Assembly (NCBI GenBank): GCA_005798335.1
Contig: SYJV01000208.1
Location: forward strand, 1 to 64,000
Length of the DNA: 64,000 nt
Direction of reading: 5' to 3'
Source: Planctomycetaceae bacterium
Lineage (GTDB): Bacteria > Planctomycetota > Planctomycetia > Pirellulales > Pirellulaceae
The notes beneath the pieces are model-generated. The model was not told the DNA's origin. It saw nothing but the letters and a program-made list of their open reading frames with translations, and ran no database searches. Position numbers and translations under genes: made by a program. Within the stretch, counting starts at the first letter, position 1, and each line of letters begins with the position of its first letter. Below are positions 1-10,134 of the stretch, one piece after another.

Positions 1-1196
1 TCGCGGCCATCGATGATGCGGTGATCGTAGGTCAATGCCAAGTACATCATCGAACGAATGACTACGTGGCCATCTCTGGCGACCGGTCGCTCTTGAATCG
101 CATGCAATCCAAGGATGGCGCTCTGCGGAGGGTTGACGATCGGTGTACTGAGCAGCGACCCGTAAATGCCTCCGTTGCTGATTGTAAACGTGCCTCCTTC
201 GAAATCCTCGGGCATCAACCAATTTTCCATGGCTTTGCGAGCGAAATCGCCGATGGTGCGTTCCACCTCGGCAAACGACATTTTCTCGACATTGCGCAAT
301 ACCGGTACGACCAAGCCCTTGCCGCCACCAATGGCAATGCCAATGTCAGCGTAGTGTCGATAGACGATGTTATTTCCTCGAACTTCGGCATTGACCGAAG
401 GAAACCGCCGCAGAGCTTCGACACTAGCCTTAGCAAAGAAGGACATAAAACCAAGTTTGACGCGATGACGCTGTTCAAACGCATCGCGATACTTTTGGCG
501 CAGCTCCATCACTGGTTGCATATCGACTTCGTTGAACGTCGTCAGCAGCGCCGCGGTGTGCTGGGCTTGTACCAGTCGCGCTGCAATCGTGCGGCGAATC
601 ATACTCAGTGGCTTGACTTCCTCCATGCGTTCAGGACGATCATGGCCCGCTACAGAAATCTCGCGAGCAGTCGACTCCAACGAACCAGTTGCCAGTGCAG
701 GAGCGGGGGATGATGTCACGGCGGCCTTCGCCGACGCAGTTGGTTGTTCTTGGGATGTAGCGGCTGTTCTCAAAATATCTTCCTTCAATATGCGACCTCC
801 GGGACCGGTGGCCGTTACCTGATCCGCGCGAATTCCTTTTTCTTCCATCAAACTTCGTGCGGCTGGCATGATGCGAGGCTCGGCGGCAGGTGAACCAGCG
901 ACGATTGATGGTCCGCCAGCCGGAGACGTCTGATTTGCGGACGTGGCGCGCGCAGGGTTATCCGCTGGTTCGATTTCGGCAATTAACTCGCCGACGTTGG
1001 CAAAGTCCTCTTGCCGTTTGCACAATTTGCGCACTACGCCGGAAACTGGTGCGGGAACTTGCACGGACGCTTTCTCTGTCTCCAGCTCTACAAGATTTTC
1101 GTCCTTAGCGATCCACTCGCCTTCCTTTTTCAACCACGTTGCAATCTGTACTTCCTTGATCGACTCGCCAACTGTTGGAACCGTAACTTGGATCAT
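1..1196 (-). CDS. sucB: Dihydrolipoyllysine-residue succinyltransferase (2-oxoglutarate dehydrogenase E2), C-terminus runs off the window start
   Basis: Minus-strand reading from ATG at 1196 gives [53 protein letters not shown] (lipoyl domain), then a catalytic domain with [30 protein letters not shown]. No stop before the window edge, which is probably why it is missing from the ORF track. Adjacent to sucA. Confidence 0.93.
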   Translation of the reverse strand, partial: MIQVTVPTVGESIKEVQIATWLKKEGEWIAKDENLVELETEKASVQVPAPVSGVVRKLCKRQEDFANVGELIAEIEPADNPARATSANQTSPAGGPSIVAGSPAAEPRIMPAARSLMEEKGIRADQVTATGPGGRILKEDILRTAATSQEQPTASAKAAVTSSPAPALATGSLESTAREISVAGHDRPERMEEVKPLSMIRRTIAARLVQAQHTAALLTTFNEVDMQPVMELRQKYRDAFEQRHRVKLGFMSFFAKASVEALRRFPSVNAEVRGNNIVYRHYADIGIAIGGGKGLVVPVLRNVEKMSFAEVERTIGDFARKAMENWLMPEDFEGGTFTISNGGIYGSLLSTPIVNPPQSAILGLHAIQERPVARDGHVVIRSMMYLALTYDHRIIDGR

Positions 1197-1385
1197 CGTT
1201 TAAAACCTTGTCTTCACTCAAACTAACTGCAACCATTTTTGGCTGGAAACTTGGGGTGCCTGCTATTAGACCATACTCGACAGGGAAAAATTGCGTGGGC
1301 GACGAGCGGTATGGTGGCCGGCACCAGACTACTTTTCGACAAACGTGCTAACTGCCAAACAATCTGAGGTCTTCTTGATTCATAG

Positions 1386-4172
1386 CTAAACCAGAGGTAA
1401 CTTCGCAAACGCGGCCTCCAAAAGCTCGTTCTGTTCGAGTTTGTGAGCACTCGCGGAACCGGTCGAGGGACTAGCGGATTCAACTCGACTGACTCGGCTA
1501 AATTTGAATCGACTTCCCAGGATGTCGCCAAAGTGAACTTTCATGAACTGCCATGCGCCCATGTTGGATGGTTCTTCCTGCACCCACAAGACTTCGGCGC
1601 CGGTGGGATATTGAGCCAGCGCAGCCATCAGTTCGCTCTCCGGCAGCGGATAATATTGTTCGATGCGAACGATGGCCACCTGCTGCGCGTTTAGTTCCTG
1701 ACGTTTGTCCATTAGATCAAAGTAGACTTTTCCGCTGCACAGTAGAATACGATCGGTTCGCGCTGGCTGTTGGCGATCATCCGGTAGGATTCGTTGGAAT
1801 TCACCCTCGAGGAAATCGCTCAACCCAGATACAACCGCAGCGTGTCTCAACAGACTCTTAGGCGTCAGCACCACCAGCGGTTTGCTCCATTGGCGTTTCA
1901 CTTGCCGGCGCAGCAAATGAAAATACTGTGCGGGTGTCGTAGGTTGGCAAACTTGAATATTGTGCTCCGCGGTCAGCAGCAAGAATCGCTCCAATCGCGC
2001 GCTGCAATGTTCCGGTCCTTGGCCTTCGAATCCGTGCGGTAACAGCATGACCAATCGGCTCAAGCGTCCCCATTTGTCTTCGGCACTGGTGATGAACTGG
2101 TCCACGATAACTTGAGCCACGTTCCAAAAGTCACCGAACTGAGCCTCCCATGCCACCAAACCTTCTGGACAATCGAGCGAATACCCATATTCGAAACCCA
2201 AGACGCCCGCCTCACATAATGGGCTGTTGATGACTGCTAGGTGAGCTTGACTGGGGTCCAAAGTTTTCAACGGGGTGTAAGCAGCGTTTGATTGAGTGTC
2301 ATGAAATACGGCATGCCGTTGGCTGAACGTCCCGCGTTCGCAATCCTGCCCACTCAAGCGCACCGGATGACCTTCCAGCAGCAAGCTACCGATGGCCAGC
2401 GCTTCACCGGCCGCCCAGTCCAGTGGCCTGGCTCCAGCCGCCATTTCGCCTCGCATTTCGACGAAGCGTTGAAGTTTGCGATGCAAATTGAATTCGGCGG
2501 GAACTTGCGAGAGGTGGCTCAATATCTTGACGGCTGGTGCCGACGAGATGGCCGTTTTAGGTCGGTCGGTGAACGGTTCGGTACCTCCATAATAACCCTT
2601 CCAAATTCCGCCCAATGTTTGCAGATCGGACACGTAACGTTCGGTTTTCGCCAATTCAAACTCGCGTTCCAATTTGCTCTGGCGGACCTCGGCGATCGCA
2701 TCGGCCTCGTCGCGCGCCATACCTTTCATTTCTAGCAACCGTTCGAGATAACTTTCGCGAACGCTCTTGCGCTGGTCAATCGCGCGATACATGGTCGGCT
2801 GCGTAAAGCGAGGTTCGTCACCTTCGTTGTGCCCCCAACGGCGATAGGCATACATGTCGATCACCACATCGCGTCGAAATTCGCGTCGAAAGTCCATCGC
2901 CAAATTCACGACTTGTGCAACCGCTTCTGGGTCTTCACCGTTAACGTGGAAAATCGGTACTTGCAACATCTTGGCGACATCAGTGGCATATGTTGTTGAG
3001 CGACCTTCATGGGGCTCGGTGGTAAAGCCGACTTGATTGTTGATGATTACGTGGAGGGTTCCGCCGGTCGTATAACCGGGAAGTTGACTGAGGTTGAGCG
3101 TCTCTTGAACGATTCCCTCGCCCGCAAATGCAGCGTCCCCGTGCATCAAAATGGTCATCGTATCTGCGTGCCGATCATCGCCAGCACGATCCTGTTTGGC
3201 TCGGCAGCGACCTTGCGCGACCGTGTTCACATATTCGAGATGGCTGGGATTAAAGCACAGCGAGATGTGGACCTGGTTTCCAGTTGCTGTTGTCCAGTCG
3301 CTGCTGTATCCCTTATGGTAGCGCACATCACCGGTGCCGCGATGCAGTTCGGGATTCGGGTCGTCGAACTCCCAGAAAATATTCTGCGCTCGTTTGCCCA
3401 TTACATTCGCCAACACGTTTAACCGGCCGCGGTGAGCCATCGCCATAACCACGGCGCGCACATTGTGCTGTCCCGCCTTTTCCAGCGCCAAGTCCAGTAA
3501 TGGAATGAGGCTCTCCGCTCCCTCCAGCGAAAATGTTTTGGCGCCGGTGAACTTGCGCCGCACAAACTCTTCGAAAATCGCTGCGTCTGCCAGTCTGGTA
3601 TAGATGCGCACTTGAACTTCGGGCGAAAGGTTCAGCCGATTTTCACAGCTCTCCATCCGACGCTGCAGCCAATCGCGAATCGTCCGATTGTCTATATGCA
3701 TAAACTGCGCACCAATGCTGCGGCAATACGTGTTGCGCAGTTTGCTGACGATATCACCCAGCGTCCGGCTATTAACATAGTCCAGGTGTTCGCAAGTGAA
3801 AGGGCGGTGCAGATCTTCCTCACTCAGACCATACGAGTAAGGATCGAGTTCCGCAGGACCCTGTCGATCGATTCCCAGCGGATCGAGCCGTGCCATCAAG
3901 TGCCCACGGACTCGGTATTCGCGTACCAATTGATCGACGTGATCTTGCATTTTGGCCAACCACATCGATTCGTCGCGCGCCGCGCGCTGGGCCTCGGCGC
4001 TCGATTCTTGCTCCAGCGGACGGCGGCCATCGTTAGGCAAATGCTCGGGTTGCGGTGCCGCCGTTAACGAAAATTCTTCAAAATATTTTCGCCAACCAGG
4101 CGACACGCTGGCCGGGTCCTTGACGAACTGAACATAAAGATCGTCGATATAGTCCAGACTGTATGTAGTCAT
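1386..4172 (-). CDS. sucA: 2-oxoglutarate dehydrogenase E1 component
   Basis: 928 aa; GMAHRGRLNVLANVMGK-like, GDAAFAGEGIVQETLNLSQLPGYTTGGTLHVIINNQVGFTT and RRWGHNEGDEPRFTQP motifs of OGDH E1. Confidence 0.97.
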   Translation of the reverse strand: MTTYSLDYIDDLYVQFVKDPASVSPGWRKYFEEFSLTAAPQPEHLPNDGRRPLEQESSAEAQRAARDESMWLAKMQDHVDQLVREYRVRGHLMARLDPLGIDRQGPAELDPYSYGLSEEDLHRPFTCEHLDYVNSRTLGDIVSKLRNTYCRSIGAQFMHIDNRTIRDWLQRRMESCENRLNLSPEVQVRIYTRLADAAIFEEFVRRKFTGAKTFSLEGAESLIPLLDLALEKAGQHNVRAVVMAMAHRGRLNVLANVMGKRAQNIFWEFDDPNPELHRGTGDVRYHKGYSSDWTTATGNQVHISLCFNPSHLEYVNTVAQGRCRAKQDRAGDDRHADTMTILMHGDAAFAGEGIVQETLNLSQLPGYTTGGTLHVIINNQVGFTTEPHEGRSTTYATDVAKMLQVPIFHVNGEDPEAVAQVVNLAMDFRREFRRDVVIDMYAYRRWGHNEGDEPRFTQPTMYRAIDQRKSVRESYLERLLEMKGMARDEADAIAEVRQSKLEREFELAKTERYVSDLQTLGGIWKGYYGGTEPFTDRPKTAISSAPAVKILSHLSQVPAEFNLHRKLQRFVEMRGEMAAGARPLDWAAGEALAIGSLLLEGHPVRLSGQDCERGTFSQRHAVFHDTQSNAAYTPLKTLDPSQAHLAVINSPLCEAGVLGFEYGYSLDCPEGLVAWEAQFGDFWNVAQVIVDQFITSAEDKWGRLSRLVMLLPHGFEGQGPEHCSARLERFLLLTAEHNIQVCQPTTPAQYFHLLRRQVKRQWSKPLVVLTPKSLLRHAAVVSGLSDFLEGEFQRILPDDRQQPARTDRILLCSGKVYFDLMDKRQELNAQQVAIVRIEQYYPLPESELMAALAQYPTGAEVLWVQEEPSNMGAWQFMKVHFGDILGSRFKFSRVSRVESASPSTGSASAHKLEQNELLEAAFAKLPLV

Positions 4173-4245
4173 TTCTCGTCCGCGCTATGAAATATCGAGC
4201 CAGCGGCGACAATCGCTCGCTCGGAGTTTGTCGAAATGGTTCTAG

Positions 4246-4350
4246 ACGGGGCTTGCGTGGGACAATCTTCCAACTTGTCAATATTTAGCAGAGACTCGCC
4301 ATTGCTTGCACAGGATATTGACAAACTGGGAGCTTATCCCACGCCCGTTA
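4246..4350. repeat. Imperfect inverted-repeat element, diverged copy of the element at 61504-61625
   Basis: Left arm gcgtgggacaatcttccaacttgtcaatat pairs with right arm atattgacaaactgggagcttatcccacgc. The loop segment ctcgccattgcttgcacaggata nearly matches the loop of the 61.5 kb copy (ttcgccattgcttgcacaagata). Confidence 0.8.
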
Positions 4351-4634
4351 AACATCAATTGTGCCAATGTTAGCAATTTTGCCAAACCTGACTACGTCAA
4401 TGTTTGCGTAGTGCAAAAACGGGTAACAGCGTTCGAAGGGTTAGAGGGTTGTTGAATCTCGTGCCCACCGGCAAATCGTCTGCTGCTACCCCTCGCAATC
4501 CCAAGGTAAGTTAGTGTGCGAAGGATGCTCGGCTGACAGGTCGGATATGCGAGCGGTTGAACTAAGCCACCTCCGCGGAAGAGACTTCTTGTAGCATCTA
4601 CATCGGACTTGCAGTTCTACGCAACCGATTGTGA

Positions 4635-5645
4635 TTACAAAAGCAGCGCGTTTTCCATCCAACTTGTTAGGACCGCGAATTCGCCGGTGACGGAAACTTG
4701 GGGTTCAGGTAGCGTAGACCAATCGCGCGAGTAGATGTTCGTCACCGACCACCAGCCGTCGGCGTGTTGAGTGTCGCGAAGGTTGGAGTATACGGATTGG
4801 GCTATTGCGCGATCCTGCTGGTCACCGGTGACGCGGAACATCCATGCCGCTCCCCAGCCGATTTTGCCGCTGGTCCCCTGGCGCAGGACATCTTCACGGC
4901 AATACTTGGTAGCATCGAGATAGCTGCGTCCCAGTTGCAACCAACTGTTATCCGATGTGGCACCATACAGGCAAGTCGCCAGAGCTGCGGCAATTCCATA
5001 TTGAAAATACCACTGCGCAAGCTGCGATGCGTCCACTCGAAACTCGACCGCTTGCTCTGCGGGGTAATCCGTTACCAATCCAGTGCGTCGATCCCAAACG
5101 AAATATAGTCCCTTGGCCAGATCGGGTTGTGCCTCGTACATGCGCCGAAACCAATGACCGGTTTTTAGGGCTGCTTCGATGCGTCCCGCCCAAGCGAGCG
5201 CGATTGCGGCTACACCCGTAGCCATCATCTCCTGCCGACCGCGCAGATGCAGTTGTTCTGTCGTCGCGAAAAACCCGCCGCTCTCTGGGTCCTGGAATCG
5301 TTCCAGAAAATCGGCCAATCGATGGACCAGATCCAATCGGGCTCGCACCACCGCTGCCATCAACAACCACGAATGCGGATAGGTCCGATGCTTTTCAAAC
5401 CAAACGCAACCACTACCATCGAGATCGCCATTGGGCAGGAGGTACTTTCCGGTAACATAGTTCAGCATGCGCTCGGATGGTTCTTGAAATCCCGCAGCCG
5501 ACAAACCAAGAATCGCCTTGTAATAGGCATCGATACTCGACACATTTCTCAGCGAGCCATCGCGATTCATTAGCTCAGCCAGCCACTTCCCGGCTTTGCG
5601 CGATGTAGGTGGCGAACTCAATTCATTGTTGGATTGCTCGGCCAT
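4635..5645 (-). CDS. Hypothetical protein, possible alpha/alpha-toroid (prenyltransferase/glycoside-hydrolase-like) fold
   Basis: 336-aa uninterrupted ORF; repeated helical/aromatic segments (DGSGCVWFEKHRTYPHSW, DPESGGFF, SGKIGWGAAWMF, QHADGWWS). Confidence 0.7.
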   Translation of the reverse strand: MAEQSNNELSSPPTSRKAGKWLAELMNRDGSLRNVSSIDAYYKAILGLSAAGFQEPSERMLNYVTGKYLLPNGDLDGSGCVWFEKHRTYPHSWLLMAAVVRARLDLVHRLADFLERFQDPESGGFFATTEQLHLRGRQEMMATGVAAIALAWAGRIEAALKTGHWFRRMYEAQPDLAKGLYFVWDRRTGLVTDYPAEQAVEFRVDASQLAQWYFQYGIAAALATCLYGATSDNSWLQLGRSYLDATKYCREDVLRQGTSGKIGWGAAWMFRVTGDQQDRAIAQSVYSNLRDTQHADGWWSVTNIYSRDWSTLPEPQVSVTGEFAVLTSWMENALLL

Positions 5646-5664
5646 ACTCTGTTGCCTCGATAGC

Positions 5665-6963
5665 TCAGTCGACCAGCGCGATGTTCAAATCGATTTGCTT
5701 GCCATCGCGCAAGATAGTCAACGGCAGCTTCTGTCCAACTTTGTAGTGCATCTTGATGTGCGCTTGAAACTGATTCGTTTTCATGCGCATTGGCTGGCCG
5801 GCCAACGCGACGATGACGTCCTTTTCTCGCAAACCGTCAGCATACGCTTGCTTGCCCCCAGCGGCACCGCGATTGATCCAGCGCACTTCCAAAGGAGAAT
5901 CGCTGGATGGCAGTCCGAGCTGCTGTTTCGTTTCGGCTGACAATTCTGGCATCCAGATGTTCAGTTTCGGCGGCGCATTCCACATGGAACCGCGCCAAGA
6001 GAAGTCGGTTTTTCGCCAACCCGATGCCAGCTTGAGCGTGAACCGGCCATCGTCAGCGGTCTCGATCGTGACGTTTGTTTCTGTGCCTGGCAGGTTATGC
6101 AACACCCATTGCATATCGGCCATCGATGTCATGCGTTGGCCATTGATGCGCAGGATTTCTTGACCCGATTTCAAGCCAACGACTGCAGCTGCTGAATCTC
6201 GAATTACTTCATTGATGCGAATTCCTTTGGAGCGATCGATTTTCAGCCCGATGTTGTCTGGCAATGGATATTTCCACATCAACTCTGGCGACCACTTTCC
6301 TGTCTCGAGCGCATGCTGATGTTCTGCATCGTGGATATTATGGCAATGGATGCAATTCGAGCGAGTTGTCTCTTGTGCATACTTGGCTGGGTTGCTCAAC
6401 CCCGGCAATTCGAGCGCGCTGCTGTGTGGCTTGCGTGGCCCGCGTTTTCCGTCCAGCTCATGTCGATTGGCCGGAAAGTTCGCGTGCAGCTCGAGTACTC
6501 GATTCATGGTTGTCATCAACCCATCGATCGAATTGTACGCGTCCGCTCCTTCGGCGCTTTGCGTACCGTAGCGTGCATAGACGACTCCATCCGCATTAAT
6601 GAACATCGCTGCCCAGTTCAGGTCATGGTCAAATTGGAAGAGTGACAAATCGACACCCTTCATTTCAACTTGCCGGACGGAGACGAACTTAGCCTTAGCC
6701 AATTCGCGCACTCGATCGTTGCCGTTCGCCACATCCGCATCGAAGGCGGCACAGTCCTTACACGGCACACAACGAAAGGTTACAAACAGTGGCTTGTTGA
6801 CCCGCTTCGCCTCGGCCATTGCCTTGGGAATATCGTTGTATACCCACAGGTCGGTTTGAACTCCATTGGCGTCCTTCAATCGTTCGCGCAAATCATCACC
6901 AGCACTCGTTCCGATTGGCAGGGTTGTGCCAATAATCAGTAACCAGAGTTTTGCGAAACGCAC
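5665..6963 (-). CDS. Secreted thioredoxin-like / CxxCH / PDZ-domain protein
   Basis: 432 aa; N-terminal signal-like segment, CVPCKDC thioredoxin-like motif, CIHCH heme-type motif, PDZ-like segments (GIRINEVIRDSAAAVVGLKSGQEILRINGQRM; EKDVIVALAGQPMRM). Confidence 0.75.
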   Translation of the reverse strand: MRFAKLWLLIIGTTLPIGTSAGDDLRERLKDANGVQTDLWVYNDIPKAMAEAKRVNKPLFVTFRCVPCKDCAAFDADVANGNDRVRELAKAKFVSVRQVEMKGVDLSLFQFDHDLNWAAMFINADGVVYARYGTQSAEGADAYNSIDGLMTTMNRVLELHANFPANRHELDGKRGPRKPHSSALELPGLSNPAKYAQETTRSNCIHCHNIHDAEHQHALETGKWSPELMWKYPLPDNIGLKIDRSKGIRINEVIRDSAAAVVGLKSGQEILRINGQRMTSMADMQWVLHNLPGTETNVTIETADDGRFTLKLASGWRKTDFSWRGSMWNAPPKLNIWMPELSAETKQQLGLPSSDSPLEVRWINRGAAGGKQAYADGLREKDVIVALAGQPMRMKTNQFQAHIKMHYKVGQKLPLTILRDGKQIDLNIALVD

Positions 6964-7103
6964 GATTCGGACCCCTTCTTACAATAAAAAATTTCGAATT
7001 CACGCATTGTAACGCTACGAGAGTAGAGTAATCGTCTCAATTGCTTATACATTCCAAATTTCTCATGCATCTCTGTTGCGAGAATCTTGCCACTGGCGGA
7101 TTC

Positions 7104-7688
7104 TCATTGTCCTTGCGATTCATCGGTTTCGATACCAAGTTTGGTAAGCAATTGTGAAAGGTAACTCTTGGGCTGTGAATGGTGTAAATTCAGTCGATGG
7201 CCCAGCGACTCAATAGCCTCACGAGCTTGTCCAAGTTTGTCGAAATTGGTGACGATCAGTTCGATTTCAGCAAAGGTCCCAAGCTGGTCGACTTCGTCAA
7301 TAGCAACGGCGAAGTTATGTCCTTCACACGCAAGTGAGAATACGTTTCGAACTTTCTTAATCGGCGGTAGAGTTCGAAAACCCAACGCGCATAGCATTTG
7401 TAACCATTGTTCGATTTCGTTGGCCTCAATCCGCAATTCGATCTCTTGACGCGTCTTTACCGGACCTGGCAAACGCGGGCCTTTATATGTGGCACATGCA
7501 TCATTGTTGACGCGTCGAATACGAAAAGCTTCGTCTGTTTGGCGGAAATTCCGTGCAGGATGTGCCAAGTAAGTATCCAAGTGTTGTTCCACGAAAAGGA
7601 AGCGAGCACCCTCACAATCCAGTTTTTCTCGCAAGTCAGCGGCTTGATCGAGGAGATACTTCTGTTCAACTTCCCATTGTTGACGCAT
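7104..7688 (-). CDS. CYTH-domain protein (class IV adenylate cyclase / thiamine-triphosphatase-like)
   Basis: 194 aa; N-terminal EVEQKYLL (ExExK), FRIRR, TYKGP, RQEIELRI, VAIDEVDQLGTFAEIEL signatures of the CYTH superfamily. Confidence 0.85.
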   Translation of the reverse strand: MRQQWEVEQKYLLDQAADLREKLDCEGARFLFVEQHLDTYLAHPARNFRQTDEAFRIRRVNNDACATYKGPRLPGPVKTRQEIELRIEANEIEQWLQMLCALGFRTLPPIKKVRNVFSLACEGHNFAVAIDEVDQLGTFAEIELIVTNFDKLGQAREAIESLGHRLNLHHSQPKSYLSQLLTKLGIETDESQGQ

Positions 7689-7762
7689 GGCTGGTTCGCT
7701 TTAGTTTTTGGTGCCGATGCAAGCAATTGCAGCAATAGTCGATCCTGATCGCTGTCCGACAG

Positions 7763-8824
7763 TCAAATGATTGGATCGACGCCAATAACATCGCAAAGTT
7801 CACGGACAGCTCTCTCTCGCTCAAGCAAATCTTCAGTATTGAACTTGAGGAAGAAAGGGCGATACTCCCAATCGAAAGTGCACGATGATTTTCCGTACAA
7901 GAAGTATAGCATGGCCGCGAAATGACATGCAGTCCCTCCGTCGCGCCGCATGAGACCGCGCAACAGTTCTTGGACAATCTCCGGCGGATGGAATTGTTCG
8001 ACTTCAGCCAGAGCTTCAGACAGACCAAAGTAAATTGTAGACTCCTGCAAGGCTCGCACGATCGAGTCGGTACGCAACTGCTGCGAGAGCAGTTCGGGCG
8101 CATGTATGTGAACGGCCATTCTCGTCTGAGTATCTGCGTGCATGAACGCGTGCATGATGGCAACCCGCGATTTCGGCGAATTGATTTTCGCCAACGCCTC
8201 GATGTCGCGCCAACCGATAGATGAGCGCCCAATGAGGATTCTCTCGATACTGTCTCGCGTGCACTGGTCGGCCAGCTCGATTAATGCCAGATCGTATCCT
8301 TCACCTTCGTGCCATTTGTCGTAGTTTATTTCCATGCTCTCCACGAAGCGCCGGACGATGGAAGTCGAAGCTGGATCAATTCGTTCGTCGGACGCAGCCT
8401 CGTGTTGTCCAGACGCTGGCGTTTCATCCCTGTTGTCAGTCAACTGATACGCCCCGCGTGCTTGCAGCGCTGCATTGGCGGCATACTCGGCGTCGATTGC
8501 CGCTCGGATGGCATTCATATCGGGCGCAGGACTCGGCGGGTGAGGTGGTTCGAGCACAAAAAAATGCCGGTTTGCATCGGTAAACTCGCCGGAATAACTG
8601 CTCGAATTGCGATCGTAAAAATCGAGTTCTGCTGTCGCCTGGCGCGCTCTCGTGGTAACAGGCAAAGCTAGCCTAATGTAGGCTCCACAGGGCGCTGCCG
8701 GAAAACCGTGGCCGAACTCAACGATCTGGTTGCCAGCCTTGAGCTCGTCTTCCACCAAAGAACGAAGCGGCTCTGGAAAGTTCCGAAACTCACGGAGATT
8801 CTCTTCTAAAATGCTCGCCTCCAA
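7763..8824 (-). CDS. Hypothetical protein
   Basis: 353-aa ORF, co-oriented with neighbouring CDSs; no family recognised. Confidence 0.65.
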   Translation of the reverse strand: MEASILEENLREFRNFPEPLRSLVEDELKAGNQIVEFGHGFPAAPCGAYIRLALPVTTRARQATAELDFYDRNSSSYSGEFTDANRHFFVLEPPHPPSPAPDMNAIRAAIDAEYAANAALQARGAYQLTDNRDETPASGQHEAASDERIDPASTSIVRRFVESMEINYDKWHEGEGYDLALIELADQCTRDSIERILIGRSSIGWRDIEALAKINSPKSRVAIMHAFMHADTQTRMAVHIHAPELLSQQLRTDSIVRALQESTIYFGLSEALAEVEQFHPPEIVQELLRGLMRRDGGTACHFAAMLYFLYGKSSCTFDWEYRPFFLKFNTEDLLERERAVRELCDVIGVDPII

Positions 8825-8840
8825 AAAAAATTCTCGACCG

Positions 8841-9557
8841 TCAGGAAAACAAATGGCTTAAACACAGCTTGGACCAGGTCTCGAATCGATCGAAATCTTG
8901 TTTGATTTCCGCGAGTGATTGAAAACCGCTGCCAACCAATTCGCTTTCGCGGGCGCGGGCGGTAGTGGACGGCATTTGCAGGAGGTGAACGACCCCCAAA
9001 TGCACTCGGCCTACTTCAGTCGTGTCGTCGTAAATGAAGCCGACCAGTTCTTCGTGGTAGTCGGTATCGAGAATTAATTCCTCGGTCAATTCGCGCTGCA
9101 TGCCCGATCGATAGAGATCGTCCCCCGCCGCATCTTCGCGCGAGATATGCCCGCCAATGCCGATGCTCTTGAGTGCATGCAGCCGCTTTTCTCCCTGACC
9201 TTTTCCGCGAGTGTATTGAAAAATCTTGCGCTGGTCCCCGGTTCCAAACACGAGGATCGCGTAGGGTATGAGCTGTTTATAAGACGGATCATCCTCTACT
9301 TGACTGCGTGGTCGAAACTCCATGAATTGCGGGGCCAACAGGGCCTCAAACGCCGATTGCTCGAACGGACGAAATCCGCTGAACTGACCAAGTGCGCTCA
9401 TGCGTGACGCAGCAATAACCAATACGTGTTCTTCGGACAACGGAGTTCTTCTCCTAAACTGGTTGCTGCAGAACTCCCAATTTAGGAGTTCGAGATTTCG
9501 AAAAGCAGAGGGCGAGGTACCCGCAAAGTTGCGAGCTGGTTTTGCAGCACGCAACAT
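8841..9557 (-). CDS. NUDIX-like phosphohydrolase
   Basis: 238 aa; Nudix-box-like GIGGHISREDAAGDDLYRSGMQRELTEELIL. Confidence 0.7.
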   Translation of the reverse strand: MLRAAKPARNFAGTSPSAFRNLELLNWEFCSNQFRRRTPLSEEHVLVIAASRMSALGQFSGFRPFEQSAFEALLAPQFMEFRPRSQVEDDPSYKQLIPYAILVFGTGDQRKIFQYTRGKGQGEKRLHALKSIGIGGHISREDAAGDDLYRSGMQRELTEELILDTDYHEELVGFIYDDTTEVGRVHLGVVHLLQMPSTTARARESELVGSGFQSLAEIKQDFDRFETWSKLCLSHLFS

Positions 9558-9582
9558 TCAATTAATGAACGATCTTTGGCCA

Positions 9583-10134
9583 CTAGCCCGGGGGCAGTCC
9601 CTCCATACGTCGCCAAGCGCTCAACTGCCCCAGATGGCTCATCACATGTCCGGTGACGTAAAATGCGAGCAGAGATCCAAGAGTCGGGCAGATTAACTTC
9701 ATGGGATTATCGATTGGGTTTTCCGCCAACAGGCGTTGGTCATCCGTCCTTCGCAACCTATCCATCGCTGCGTCATAAAATCGCGCGAAATTCTCCGTCA
9801 GTTCGTGCTGGCGCGGATATTGAACGCCGGTTGGATCATCCATGCAGACCGCGTCCTTCGAAAACAGGGTTTGATAATTTTCGGGTGGCCTGGCGGGCGA
9901 CGAATCCTGGCCAAGCAAATCGAAGACGCGAACCGGATACAAACAAAGATGCCCAATCACAAACGCAGGATGATTTGACTGAATTAGTTTGCCGCCCGGC
10001 GCTGCCAGCCTGGCAAATCGATTGTCTGGAATTCCGACCAGCAGCCGCTTGCCATACCGTATGCCCGGCGAACATGTGTCGGCGATCATGGAACCAATGT
10101 TTCCCATAGATTCATTCCTATTACTTGTCAGCAT
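9583..10134 (-). CDS. DinB-like four-helix-bundle family protein
   Basis: 183 aa; NHPAFVIGHLCLYP near the N-terminus and C-terminal HVMSHLGQLSAWRRMEGLPPG, typical DinB-like His motifs. Confidence 0.6.
   Translation of the reverse strand: MLTSNRNESMGNIGSMIADTCSPGIRYGKRLLVGIPDNRFARLAAPGGKLIQSNHPAFVIGHLCLYPVRVFDLLGQDSSPARPPENYQTLFSKDAVCMDDPTGVQYPRQHELTENFARFYDAAMDRLRRTDDQRLLAENPIDNPMKLICPTLGSLLAFYVTGHVMSHLGQLSAWRRMEGLPPG

Noticed and set aside
1858-2127. Assorted 60-150-aa ORFs overlapping sucA on both strands
   Set aside because: Shadow ORFs of a clearly assigned 928-aa E1 gene.
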